A stretch of DNA of 34,785 bases, from assembly GCA_905233625.1 (NCBI GenBank), contig CAJOFJ010000018.1:1-34785 (forward strand), read 5' to 3'. A program made the position numbers and the translations under genes. Origin of the DNA: an uncultured Bacteroidales bacterium. GTDB taxonomy: Bacteria > Bacteroidota > Bacteroidia > Bacteroidales > WCHB1-69. The notes beneath the pieces are model-generated. The model was given only the letters and a program-made list of their open reading frames with translations. It searched no databases and had not been told where the DNA came from. Each line of letters begins with the position of its first letter. The first letter of the stretch is position 1. Positions 1 through 7,066 of this stretch are shown here, piece after piece.

Positions 1-384
1 GTAATCAAGCAGGTGCAACGAAATAGTCTTCTGCATTCTGTACTTCAGGTCTCCTCGCTTCACACTCTTGCTGATGCTCCTCCCCATATAGTACAACATT
101 CGGCTCTCATAATACTCCTGTTCAGCTCGTTGCATCTCCACAATCATCCTGTTCATAATCTGGTCCTCACAATACAGGTCGAAGATAATTCTCTTCTCCT
201 TATTCGAGAATCCAAGTACCTCAGTCTGCAGGTAAACGACATCGGTAATCTTTCTTCCTATAACCTCATGGAGGAATTCATTGAGCAGGTTCTTCAATAT
301 CTCAGGGTTTTCTCCAAATACACGCTTGAATCCGTAGTCTGTGCGCAAATCAAGATAATACTCAGTCCTTCTAGTCTGTCCCAT
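1..384 (-). CDS. Rpn-family PD-(D/E)XK nuclease/putative transposase, 5' part only
   Basis: The frame is open from an ATG at 384 down to the left edge, giving 128 residues with no stop in the window, so this is the N-terminal part of a longer gene (family members are usually about 280-320 residues). The start MGQTRRTEYY, the DYGFKRVFG block at residues 16-24 and the core FDLYCED...IVEMQ (D69, E83, Q85) match the PDDEXK_2/Rpn family as I know it. Those proteins are DNA nucleases linked to recombination and often scattered in multiple copies. D69 and the E-x-Q pair fit the metal-binding D...(D/E)xK-like site, with the usual Lys replaced by Gln. The fold call is firm; activity and the C-terminal half cannot be judged from here. 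Confidence 0.8.
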   Translation of the reverse strand, partial: MGQTRRTEYYLDLRTDYGFKRVFGENPEILKNLLNEFLHEVIGRKITDVVYLQTEVLGFSNKEKRIIFDLYCEDQIMNRMIVEMQRAEQEYYESRMLYYMGRSISKSVKRGDLKYRMQKTISLHLLDY

Positions 385-451
385 AGTGCTTTAATTTTAA
401 CAAAGTCGATTTTAAATCCAGATTTAATTAACAAAACCTGAAATCATGATG

Positions 452-459
452 CAAATATA
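452..459 (-). promoter_or_regulatory. Bacteroidetes -7 box for the Rpn gene
   Basis: The minus strand reads TATATTTG, a full match to TAnnTTTG, 68 bp upstream of the ATG at 384. A TTTG lies about 23 nt further upstream, slightly longer than the usual 19-21 nt spacing to the -33 box. The surrounding 385-540 spacer is very AT-rich and has no gene. Confidence 0.45.
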
Positions 460-560
460 CAAATTAATTTGAATATAAATTACAAAATATTCAAAAATAT
501 ATTTTTCAGTCTGTTTTTCAAATTTATATTATCAATGAAATGAGGAATGAAAATTTATAT

Positions 561-568
561 TATCTTTG
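561..568 (+). promoter_or_regulatory. Bacteroidetes -7 box for the 588 gene
   Basis: TATCTTTG is a full match to TAnnTTTG and lies 20 bp before the ATG at 588. Its position argues against the upstream in-frame ATG at 540, because transcription would start near 575. I see no good -33 TTTG. Confidence 0.5.
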
Positions 569-587
569 CATTGTCAAACAATTTGAA

Positions 588-1124
588 ATGAATCAGCGTA
601 TATTATCAAGAAGTCATCCAAAATGCAGGTCGGTAATATTTATGTCTGTTTTAGGTGCGTTTTTTAGTTTCCTTTTATTTTCCTATATTTCATATTTTAT
701 AGAGCACACACTTATAAATCATAATAGATATAATGTTATTGATTATTTTGAAATAATAGTGTGGCTAATAGGAGGTTGTGTAATCTTATGTCCTATCATT
801 CTATACTTTATAGGCGAGGTGTTATGGCAAATCAAAGGAGAAGAAATAATCCAGTATGATGCACACTTTTTATATATAGTCAACAAGGGCCGAATTATTG
901 GTAAATCTAAAAAAATTCCGTGGAGCAATGTTAAGGATGTTGGATTATTTGAACTTTCTCAATATGAGCAATTACTTGTTCACTTTAGTATTTCAGGGAA
1001 AATCGAAGAACGAATTCAGCTGTTGCGTCACAAAGGACGAAATATCAATTTTGGTGTCAATTTAAGTGATGAAAAATGTGAAGAAATTATTGAAACTATA
1101 CGAGAGAAGATAAATTTGTTATAA
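588..1124 (+). CDS. Small membrane protein with two helices and a PH-like tail
   Basis: The product is 178 residues from the ATG at 588. An in-frame ATG at 540 would add 16 residues but lies upstream of the promoter box, so I prefer 588. Two hydrophobic segments are visible, at about residues 15-38 and 54-80, followed by a soluble tail of about 95 residues. The tail contains the pattern GEEIIQYDAHFLYIVNKGR...IPWSNVKDV, which resembles the beta-strand and 'I-P-W-s-dI' run seen in small bacterial PH-like (YcxB/DUF-type) membrane proteins. That resemblance is weak, and no catalytic motif is seen. The gene is AT-rich relative to its neighbours and stands alone, next to an Rpn fragment and a decayed spacer, which could suggest an accessory locus. 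I cannot assign a function. Confidence 0.6.
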   Translation: MNQRILSRSHPKCRSVIFMSVLGAFFSFLLFSYISYFIEHTLINHNRYNVIDYFEIIVWLIGGCVILCPIILYFIGEVLWQIKGEEIIQYDAHFLYIVNKGRIIGKSKKIPWSNVKDVGLFELSQYEQLLVHFSISGKIEERIQLLRHKGRNINFGVNLSDEKCEEIIETIREKINLL

Positions 1125-1265
1125 GCAAGAAAAGATGACTCTCTGCCAACTGATGAACGTATTTCCCGCAAAATCCAAAAAGTTCGAGAGGCGATGCCAT
1201 TACTCTACGTGCGGGGACAAGGCTGATGGTTGGAGGCGGGAAGGGAAAAGTATGAGAAAATATTG

Positions 1266-1273
1266 TATTTTTG
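1266..1273 (+). promoter_or_regulatory. -7 box match before a broken small gene
   Basis: TATTTTTG matches TAnnTTTG and lies 32 bp before the ATG at 1305. It may be a relic promoter of the frameshifted frame that follows. Confidence 0.3.
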
Positions 1274-1304
1274 CATTGTTTTCTAGAGGATAATACATTT
1301 GAAT

Positions 1305-1500
1305 ATGTTTATCAAAGCTCAAAAAAACAGTTCTTACCTTTATTCATGGCTGCTTCGATTTATTGTTTTTTAATGTATTGAAGTTTTATAACAAAGGCAA
1401 TCCATTAAAAGCCATTATACTACATGACGTGGCAGGTTGGAATGCCACTCATATCAAGGCAATCAATGAAGAATTACTTAAATTAAAATCTGATTCATAA
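1305..1500 (+). pseudogene. Possible frameshifted small gene
   Basis: An ATG at 1305 opens MFIKAQKNSSYLYSWLLRF and stops after 22 codons at 1373. In the +2 frame the same stretch continues as ...NVLKFYNKGNPLKAI and ...GWNATHIKAINEELLKL to a stop at 1500, with no start codon of its own. Joined across the T-run near 1364-1371 they would give a plausible protein of about 65 residues. A -7 box lies upstream. The T-run is a natural slippage site, so this may be a mutated gene, a slippage-controlled gene or a read error. I do not recognise the family. Confidence 0.3.
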
Positions 1501-1512
1501 CAGTAGGGAATA

Positions 1513-2415
1513 TTACTGCTTCGAAGTTTTCTTCTGTACCAGAAAAATGCCTACAATAACGATGATGATGCCCAGAATTTTGTATAGGGGAAATTGTTCC
1601 TGAAGTAGGAAAAACGACAAGATGGCGGTGACGATGGGTATGAGATTGGTGAAGGTATTGGCTTTGCCCACGCCGAAATGGCGCATGCCCTGCAGATAGA
1701 ACATGAAAGCCAAGGCGGAACAGAGGATGGCGAGGCTGGCAAGGTAGTACAATTGCGGGGGACTGAAAAGGGCGCCCAGCTGGCTGCCCAGCGTCGAATG
1801 GTCGGTGATCAGCAGCATCAGCGGGGTGAATAAGGCGAGGCCGATCAGGTTTTGATAGGTGATGATGATGACCGGGTTGTAGTGCTCAGGAAGTTTGCGC
1901 AGGAAAAACATGTAGCCGACGGAGGATAAAACGGCACCAAAGGCCAACAATACGCCAGATGCGCTGACAGAGGCGTTCATAAAAGCCGGAAACAGCATCA
2001 GGAAGATACCCGAGAACGACACAAAAACACCGAAGAGATTCAGTTTGGTAAAGTTTTCTTTGAAATAGAAAATGGAGAGAAACGCCGTGGCGATGGGGAT
2101 GGTGGCCACAATGATGGACACAACGGACGCATCGCAGCGGGTGAGACTGTAAGTTTCAAAGATGAAATACAGAAAGGGCTCGAAACAGCTGAAGGCAAAG
2201 AGGGTAGGGAGGTCCTTGCGGGCAATGCGCATGTCCTTGCGGAAAAACAGGAGGCAAAGCAACAGAAAAAACGGTCCCGCAATCATCACGCGCGAGCAGA
2301 TGATGACCACAGGGTCGGCATACTCCAGCAGCCGTTTGGTGAAAATGAAAGAGCTGCCCCACAGTGCGGCGGAGCTCACCAGCAAGAGATAATAAAACCA
2401 GTTTTTGCCTTTCAT
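1513..2415 (-). CDS. EamA/DMT-family transporter
   Basis: The 300-residue inner-membrane protein has about ten hydrophobic segments in two halves, the hallmark of the drug/metabolite transporter superfamily. Each half carries an EamA-type repeat: the first starts near residue 8 with AALWGSSFIFTKRLL, and the second near residue 155. The end of each repeat shows the G(I/V)...G(I/V)(F/L)L pattern, and the C-terminus ends in a short basic tail. Members export amino acids or metabolites; the substrate cannot be read from the sequence. The start codon lies only 5 bp after the T-run of the secG terminator, and no -7 box is seen in the gap, so expression may depend on read-through. It is not obviously related to the operon upstream. 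Confidence 0.85.
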   Translation of the reverse strand: MKGKNWFYYLLLVSSAALWGSSFIFTKRLLEYADPVVIICSRVMIAGPFFLLLCLLFFRKDMRIARKDLPTLFAFSCFEPFLYFIFETYSLTRCDASVVSIIVATIPIATAFLSIFYFKENFTKLNLFGVFVSFSGIFLMLFPAFMNASVSASGVLLAFGAVLSSVGYMFFLRKLPEHYNPVIIITYQNLIGLALFTPLMLLITDHSTLGSQLGALFSPPQLYYLASLAILCSALAFMFYLQGMRHFGVGKANTFTNLIPIVTAILSFFLLQEQFPLYKILGIIIVIVGIFLVQKKTSKQ

Positions 2416-2420
2416 TTTTC

Positions 2421-2452
2421 AAAAAAAAAGAGGATGTTGAAATCCTCTTTTT
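2421..2452 (-). terminator. Rho-independent terminator after secG
   Basis: An 11-bp perfect stem (2425-2435 with 2442-2452) encloses a 6-nt loop. On the minus strand the stem runs AAAAAGAGGAT / ATCCTCTTTTT and is followed by more T residues up to 2421. It sits 23 bp beyond the secG stop and immediately before the EamA gene start. Confidence 0.85.
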
Positions 2453-2475
2453 AAGTTAAACCCTTAATTGAGTTG

Positions 2476-2766
2476 TTATTCTTCAGTGGTATCGTCCACC
2501 TGCTCGGTCTGAGTGCCTGCGTAGGGGTCGTTGGCTTTGAACTCGTTCTTCACCAGGAAAGCGCAAACAAAGCACAGTACCATGATGAATGCTGCCAGTC
2601 CCCATGTGGCCTTCTCCAGAAAGTCAGTGGTTTTTCTTACACCCATGATCTGGTTGGAACCTGCGAAGTTGGAAGCCAAACCGCCACCTTTGGAGTTCTG
2701 AATCAATACGATAAAGGCCAGAATAATACAGGCGATAACAACTAATACAACTACTAATGTCAACAT
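2476..2766 (-). CDS. secG: Preprotein translocase subunit SecG
   Basis: SecG is the small accessory subunit of the SecYEG channel in the inner membrane and aids SecA-driven export. The 96-residue product has two hydrophobic helices (about residues 2-22 and 53-74) joined by the conserved loop I-Q-N-S-K-G-G-G-L near residues 22-30, the family signature. An acidic, low-complexity tail (ending DDTTEE) is typical of Bacteroidetes SecG. It is the last gene of a tight minus-strand run, 6 bp after the preceding stop, and ends at a strong terminator. That places it with lptE and a sigma-54 activator, an envelope-biogenesis grouping. Confidence 0.93.
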   Translation of the reverse strand: MLTLVVVLVVIACIILAFIVLIQNSKGGGLASNFAGSNQIMGVRKTTDFLEKATWGLAAFIMVLCFVCAFLVKNEFKANDPYAGTQTEQVDDTTEE

Positions 2767-2772
2767 TTCTTT

Positions 2773-3534
2773 CTAATTTATTTGATTATATTTTCCGTTT
2801 TTGATCGATTCAATATGACTTGCAAAAATACTATTTTTTTCTGGAAAAATCAAGCTTAATTTTTGAAGCATCTTGGTGGCCTTTCCAGGATAGCCTTGCT
2901 CTGCGTAAATCATTGCTAATGTTAGACTTACAATTTCTTCGTCTTCATCTAAGCTGCCTTCTGAATAGTTGGCAAGCGGTTCATGAATGAGAGAAGCTTT
3001 CTTAATTGTGGAAGGATTGCCACCGAATTTTGCAATCAATGAATCAATTACAACTGATTGGTCTCCCTCCAGATTGATGGTCGGAGCTTCAAAGGTCTTG
3101 GACACCACCATTTCATAGTCTTCTTTGTTTTTTTCGGCAGTTTTTTCTGAGGATATATCTGTCGGCTGTTTTACCAGTTTACGGACTTCCTCAATGACGG
3201 TGGTGTCGGGTGTGTTGGGGATTTCTTCCTGAACGGAAGGAGTTGTGGAGATTACAGTTTGTTCCGTTTTCTTTTCTTCGGCAAACAGATGGCTGGTGTG
3301 ATTTTGCCGGCTTAATTGGTAAAGATGGAATTTGTTACGGTTATAAACCGATAACAGCAGTTCGGATTTGTTTTTCTCATATTCTTTCAGATGCTCTTCT
3401 TCCAACATCTTGAGATAGAGCAATGTGAGCACATTAGAGCATGGATATTGTTGGTGATAGTAGGTCAACAATTTTTCAGGATCGTTGGTCGAAAGTCCTG
3501 TGCCAATGTAGTTGTCGATGATGATATTTTCCAT
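2773..3534 (-). CDS. Tetratricopeptide-like protein between lptE and secG
   Basis: The product is 253 residues from the ATG at 3534, which lies 2 bp after the lptE stop; a TTG at 3543 would overlap lptE and is not preferred. I see no signal peptide. The N-terminal part (DPEKLLTYYHQQYPCSNVLTL) and the C-terminal part (about residues 205-253: EEIVSLTLAMIYAEQGYPGK, then ATKMLQKLSLIFPEKNS) have helix-turn-helix repeat character; the second resembles a TPR unit, with its A-x-x-Y-x-x-x-G pattern. The middle (about 90-150) is acidic/Thr-rich and probably disordered. This looks like the conserved partner often found between lptE and secG in Bacteroidetes, with unknown role. The 2-bp and 6-bp gaps imply translational coupling. 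Confidence 0.7.
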   Translation of the reverse strand: MENIIIDNYIGTGLSTNDPEKLLTYYHQQYPCSNVLTLLYLKMLEEEHLKEYEKNKSELLLSVYNRNKFHLYQLSRQNHTSHLFAEEKKTEQTVISTTPSVQEEIPNTPDTTVIEEVRKLVKQPTDISSEKTAEKNKEDYEMVVSKTFEAPTINLEGDQSVVIDSLIAKFGGNPSTIKKASLIHEPLANYSEGSLDEDEEIVSLTLAMIYAEQGYPGKATKMLQKLSLIFPEKNSIFASHIESIKNGKYNQIN

Positions 3535-3536
3535 AT

Positions 3537-4064
3537 TTACCAATTGACAAATGCTTTGTTGAAGATGTCCTCTGTCAATGCATCGTTGATTTCGGTGACC
3601 AATGAACTTTCCACAGAGGTGAAATTGAGCGAGCTGTTATAGTCGGCATAACGTGAGAAAGTCTGGTCAAAATCTTGCGTGTCGTCAAAACTATTGGAGA
3701 ATCTCACTCTTACGGAGATTGTCAGTCTGTTCATGGCGGCTGCATCATTGCCCTGAATGGCGATAGGAGTGATAGTGTAATTGATAATTTCACCCTCTAA
3801 GCTGTAATCGCCTGTGCCATCGTTGATGATGGTAAGCGGAGTTTGATTCTGAATACGATTTTTTAGGGCAGTGGTAAAATCTTGGCTGAGTGTGGGGTTA
3901 ACCAAAGAGGAATTGTTGGTAAATGTCTGTACGTACACGGTTTTGGCCCGCGGATCAATGTTACCGCCGGTCAACGACACTGTCAAGCGGCAGCCCGAAA
4001 GTGTTAGAACCAACACTATCAGAGTGATGTTAATCCAATGCAAGAATCTTCCGTGTTTATACAT
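3537..4064 (-). CDS. lptE: LPS assembly lipoprotein LptE
   Basis: LptE is the outer-membrane lipoprotein that plugs the LptD barrel and helps place lipopolysaccharide in the outer leaflet. The 175-residue product has a lipoprotein signal: basic start, hydrophobic core INITLIVLVLTLSGC and lipobox L-S-G-C with Cys at residue 25. It continues with the Bacteroidetes-type LptE pattern TVSLTGGNIDPRAKTVYVQ, then the T-L-S-Q-D-F-T block near residue 58, and alternating beta-strand sequence to the end. It follows the sigma-54 activator and is almost fused to the next gene. Its barrel partner lptD is in the same window but far away, at 26503-29214. Confidence 0.88.
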   Translation of the reverse strand: MYKHGRFLHWINITLIVLVLTLSGCRLTVSLTGGNIDPRAKTVYVQTFTNNSSLVNPTLSQDFTTALKNRIQNQTPLTIINDGTGDYSLEGEIINYTITPIAIQGNDAAAMNRLTISVRVRFSNSFDDTQDFDQTFSRYADYNSSLNFTSVESSLVTEINDALTEDIFNKAFVNW

Positions 4065-4080
4065 GCTCAGCTTTTTTTAA

Positions 4081-4266
4081 TTCAAAATTCAAGATTCAAA
4101 ATTCATTATTGTATTCCTAATTGATCTGAGATTCATTATCATTTGAATTTTGAGCTATTCTTTTGCATCCGTTTCGGCTGCCACAATGTGACAGCCCTAC
4201 ATTCTTGAATTTTGTATTTTGAATTTTGAACTTTGAATTCTTAATTGTCAGTTTTCAACTTTCAAA
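4081..4266. repeat. Heptad repeat arrays around a hairpin, between lptE and the activator gene
   Basis: Two blocks have a 7-bp period: 4081-4108 (four units such as TTCAAAA, TTCAAGA) and 4204-4266 (nine units such as TTTGAAT, TTTGAAC, TTTCAAC). The second block overlaps the TGA stop of the sigma-54 activator gene (4262-4264). Between them, 4176-4196 forms a hairpin, GGCTGCCAC-AAT-GTGACAGCC, with one mismatch. No -7 box was found in the spacer. Confidence 0.7.
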
Positions 4267-5497
4267 TTCCCATCTCTTTGATTTTCCGGTACAGCGTTCT
4301 TTCCGAGATGCCCAGCTCTTGGGCCGCAGCGGCGCGTTTGTTGTTGTGCTTTTGCAAAGCTTTGATAATCATTTCCTTCTCGTTATCCACCAAGGAATAA
4401 TGTGCTTCTTCAATAATCTCCGATTCTTGGAAGGGCTCTGATTTGTCGATGTCTTCCTTACTGATGGAGATGGTGGTGTCGTCTTCCGGCAGGTCATACA
4501 TGACCGGTGGAGTCTTGACAGGGTGTATGTGCTGGAAATCTTGCTGTAATTCAGCGGGTTTCAAATCCCCGGCGATGACATGATGCACCAACTCTCTCAG
4601 CTCGCCCACCTCGCGTTTCATGTCCGACAGGAACTTGAATATCAGCTCACGCTCAAATTGCTCGTGATGGCTGTTTTCGGAAGGCAGCAGGGCAGGCAGT
4701 CGGGAAGGAATAGGGCTGGTCAGGTACTTGGTGATGGTCACTTCGTCAATCTGCCTTTTTTGTTCTATCAGTGACATTTGTTCGGTCACGTTTTTCAACT
4801 GGCGTATGTTGCCAGGCCAGTCGTATTTGGAGAGTGCCTCTTTGGCTCCTTCCGTCAAAGTGATTTGCGGGAAGTGGTATTTCTCGGCAAAGTCGGAGGC
4901 AAACTTGGTGAACAAGAGGAAAATGTCTTCCTTCCGTTGGCGCAAGGCCGGTACGGCGATAGGGATGGTGTTCAGTCGGAAGTATAAGTCCTTTCTGAAC
5001 TTGCCATTGGCGATGTGGTTGACTAAGTCAACATTGGTGGCGGAGACCACCCTGACATTGGTTTTTTGCACTTTTGCTGAGCCAACTCGCAAGAATTCGC
5101 CGGTCTCCAGTACACGAAGCAGGCGTACTTGGGTAGCCAAGGGCAGATCCCCGACTTCGTCAAGGAAGATGGTGCCATTGTTAGCCGATTCGAAATAACC
5201 AGTATGGTCTTCAGTGGCCCCCGTAAAAGCTCCTTTGACATGACCGAAAAGTTCGGAGTCGATGGTTCCTTCCGGAATGGCGCCGCAATTGACGGCAATG
5301 TACTGACCGTGTTTGCGGGGACTGTACTCGTGGATGATTTTCGGGAAATTTTCCTTGCCCACACCGCTTTCGCCGGTAATCAACACTGGCAAATCCGTGG
5401 GTGCTACCTGCACAGCAATGCTGATAGCATGGTCCAATTCGGGATCAAAACCGATGATGCCGAAACGTTGCTTGATGGCTCTAATGTTGATTTCCAC
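4262..5497 (-). CDS. Sigma-54-dependent transcriptional activator, no receiver domain
   Basis: The 411-residue protein is a bacterial enhancer-binding protein: an AAA+ ATPase that remodels RpoN holoenzyme. Visible motifs are Walker A GESGVGKE (residues 42-49), the sigma-54 contact loop GAFTGA (89-94), Walker B IFLDE (110-114), the arginine-finger region FRKDLYFRLN (near 167-176), and a Fis-type helix-turn-helix at the C-terminus (about 373-411, ELGISERTLYRKIKEMG). There is no receiver, GAF or PAS domain, so control must come from a partner or from expression level. The start is GTG at 5497, since no in-frame ATG precedes it. It heads the lptE-TPR-secG run, and an unusual stem-loop lies just upstream. 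The target promoters are not evident in this window. Confidence 0.92.
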   Translation of the reverse strand: MEINIRAIKQRFGIIGFDPELDHAISIAVQVAPTDLPVLITGESGVGKENFPKIIHEYSPRKHGQYIAVNCGAIPEGTIDSELFGHVKGAFTGATEDHTGYFESANNGTIFLDEVGDLPLATQVRLLRVLETGEFLRVGSAKVQKTNVRVVSATNVDLVNHIANGKFRKDLYFRLNTIPIAVPALRQRKEDIFLLFTKFASDFAEKYHFPQITLTEGAKEALSKYDWPGNIRQLKNVTEQMSLIEQKRQIDEVTITKYLTSPIPSRLPALLPSENSHHEQFERELIFKFLSDMKREVGELRELVHHVIAGDLKPAELQQDFQHIHPVKTPPVMYDLPEDDTTISISKEDIDKSEPFQESEIIEEAHYSLVDNEKEMIIKALQKHNNKRAAAAQELGISERTLYRKIKEMGI

Positions 5498-5520
5498 GAT
5501 TGACAGTTTTAGTGTTGAAA

Positions 5521-5591
5521 ATCACTGGACTTTGCCTTGAAACATTTGTTGACTTGTTCAGTCTGTTGTTTCAGGGGCAAAGTCCTGTGAT
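5521..5591. other. 71-nt near-perfect stem-loop between glyA and the activator gene
   Basis: The arms 5521-5544 and 5567-5591 are complementary in 22 positions: ATCAC-x-GGACTTTGCC-x-TGAAACA pairs with its inverse. Only one mismatch and one small asymmetric bulge interrupt it. The 22-nt loop holds a further 4-bp stem GACT/AGTC (5551-5554 with 5560-5563). It starts 17 bp after the glyA stop and ends 23 bp before the GTG start of the activator. There is no U-run after it on the minus strand, so it does not look like a plain intrinsic terminator. Confidence 0.75.
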
Positions 5592-5608
5592 TCAGATATT
5601 TTCAAATG

Positions 5609-6889
5609 TTACCAGGCGAACAAAGGACGGTTGGACATCATGCTGTTGACTTTAGCTCTGACTTTGTCAACAACAGTAGTGTCGTTGATATGGCTCAATA
5701 CATCGTCAATCAGTTCCACGATTTCGCCCATTTCGTTTTCTTTTAGGCCGCGGGTGGTGATAGCTGGCGTACCAACACGCAAACCGCTGGTCTTGAATGC
5801 GCTACGGCTGTCGAAAGGCACCATGTTCTTGTTCACGGTGATGTCTGCGGATACCAATGCGTTCTCAGCTTCCTTACCGGTCATTTCGGGGAATTTGGTA
5901 CGGAGGTCGATGAGCATCAGGTGGTTGTCGGTACCATTGCTGATAACCTTGTAACCCTTGTCGATGAAGGCGGCGCACATAGTCTTGGCGTTTTTCATCA
6001 CCTGCTGGATGTAGCGGTCGTAGTCATCGGTCAGTGCTTCGCCGAAAGCCACAGCCTTGGCAGCAATCACATGTTCGAGGGGACCACCCTGTGTGCCGGG
6101 GAATACGGCGCTGTCGAGCAGGGCGCTCATCTTCTTGATTTCGCCTTTCGGAGTAGTTTTGCCCCATGGATTGTCGAAGTCTTTACCCAACAGGATCAGA
6201 CCGCCACGAGGTCCACGGAGGGTCTTGTGTGTGGTGGTAGTCACGATGTGGCAGTATTTCACTGCATTGTTCAGGTAACCCTTGGCAATAAGACCGCTGG
6301 GGTGGCTGATGTCGCCCATCAGGATGGCACCGATTTTGTCAGCGATCTCGCGCATCTTGGCCCAATCCCAATCACGGCTGTATGCTGAACCACCGCCGAT
6401 GATCAGTTTCGGACGGAACTCGAGAGCTTTCTTTTCCATGTCCTCATAATCCACAATGCCAGTCTCTTCCTTCACTTGGTAACCTACCACTTTGTAGTTG
6501 ATACCGCTGAAGTTGACAGGGCTACCGTGTGAGAGGTGACCACCGTGGTTCAGGTCCATACCCATGAAGGTGTCGCCGCTGTTGAGGCATGCCAAAAATA
6601 CAGCCATGTTGGCCTGGGCACCACTGTGGGGTTGCACGTTAGCCCAGCAAGCACCATAAAGCTGTTTTGCACGCTCGATGGCGATGGTCTCGCTTTGGTC
6701 CACAATCTGGCAACCGCCATAGTAACGTTTTCCAGGATAACCTTCAGCGTATTTGTTGGTCATCACAGAACCCATGGCTTCCATCACTTGCTCGCTTACA
6801 AAGTTCTCTGAAGCGATTAATTCGATACCGTTCGTCTGACGGCTTCTCTCTTTTTGAATGAGATCAAAAATCTGTGTGTCTCTTGTCAT
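5609..6889 (-). CDS. glyA: Serine hydroxymethyltransferase
   Basis: This cytosolic PLP enzyme interconverts serine plus tetrahydrofolate with glycine plus methylene-tetrahydrofolate, the main source of one-carbon units. The 426-residue product has the full family pattern: ELIASENF near residues 23-30, [15 protein letters not shown] at 46-60, the GDISHPSG block at 192-199 with the PLP-ring aspartate D193, and the PLP lysine K222 in [14 protein letters not shown]. The block at 192-199 has Ser where many homologues read AHPAG. The C-terminus ([15 protein letters not shown]) is complete. It precedes the activator gene on the same strand but is separated by the stem-loop spacer. No -7 box was found upstream. 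Confidence 0.97.
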   Translation of the reverse strand: MTRDTQIFDLIQKERSRQTNGIELIASENFVSEQVMEAMGSVMTNKYAEGYPGKRYYGGCQIVDQSETIAIERAKQLYGACWANVQPHSGAQANMAVFLACLNSGDTFMGMDLNHGGHLSHGSPVNFSGINYKVVGYQVKEETGIVDYEDMEKKALEFRPKLIIGGGSAYSRDWDWAKMREIADKIGAILMGDISHPSGLIAKGYLNNAVKYCHIVTTTTHKTLRGPRGGLILLGKDFDNPWGKTTPKGEIKKMSALLDSAVFPGTQGGPLEHVIAAKAVAFGEALTDDYDRYIQQVMKNAKTMCAAFIDKGYKVISNGTDNHLMLIDLRTKFPEMTGKEAENALVSADITVNKNMVPFDSRSAFKTSGLRVGTPAITTRGLKENEMGEIVELIDDVLSHINDTTVVDKVRAKVNSMMSNRPLFAW

Positions 6890-6943
6890 AATTTTATTGT
6901 TTTATGTTGATTTGTTTAATGTGCTAATTAAGTTAAAAACTAT

Positions 6944-7066
6944 GAATTAAGAGTTAAGAATGTTGAATTGTTGAATTGTTTATAGTTCTTTGTTTATAAT
7001 TCTTTGTTTTTAGTTCTTAGTTCTTAATTCTTAATTCTTAATTTTCTACTACCTGCCACCTAATCA
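6944..7066. repeat. Heptad repeat array between glyA and the 7064 gene
   Basis: Roughly seventeen consecutive 7-bp units drift from GAATTAA through TTCTTTG/TTTATAA to a run of TTCTTAG/TTCTTAA. The array reaches the TGA stop of the barrel gene (7064-7066). On the minus strand the stop-proximal part reads AGTGATT AGGTGGC AGGTAGT, then TAAGAAT units. Termination codons recur in every frame because the period is not a multiple of three. Confidence 0.75.

Larger units (their letters stand above)
1125..1512. other. 388-bp spacer with broken short frames
   Basis: No intact gene is convincing here. A 52-codon ATG frame spans 1135-1293, and the reading frame of the preceding gene stays open after its stop, from 1125 to 1226, reading ...SLPTDERISRKIQKV.... 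Neither resembles a family I recognise. The base composition is mixed, with a GC-richer block near 1195-1250, and the frames overlap and break, as expected of decayed coding DNA. Confidence 0.4.

Noticed and set aside
13-441. Plus-strand open frame of 142 codons at the left edge
   Set aside because: It is antisense to the Rpn gene, whose minus-strand product has clear family motifs; the plus-strand product is Leu/Ser/His-rich with no known pattern.
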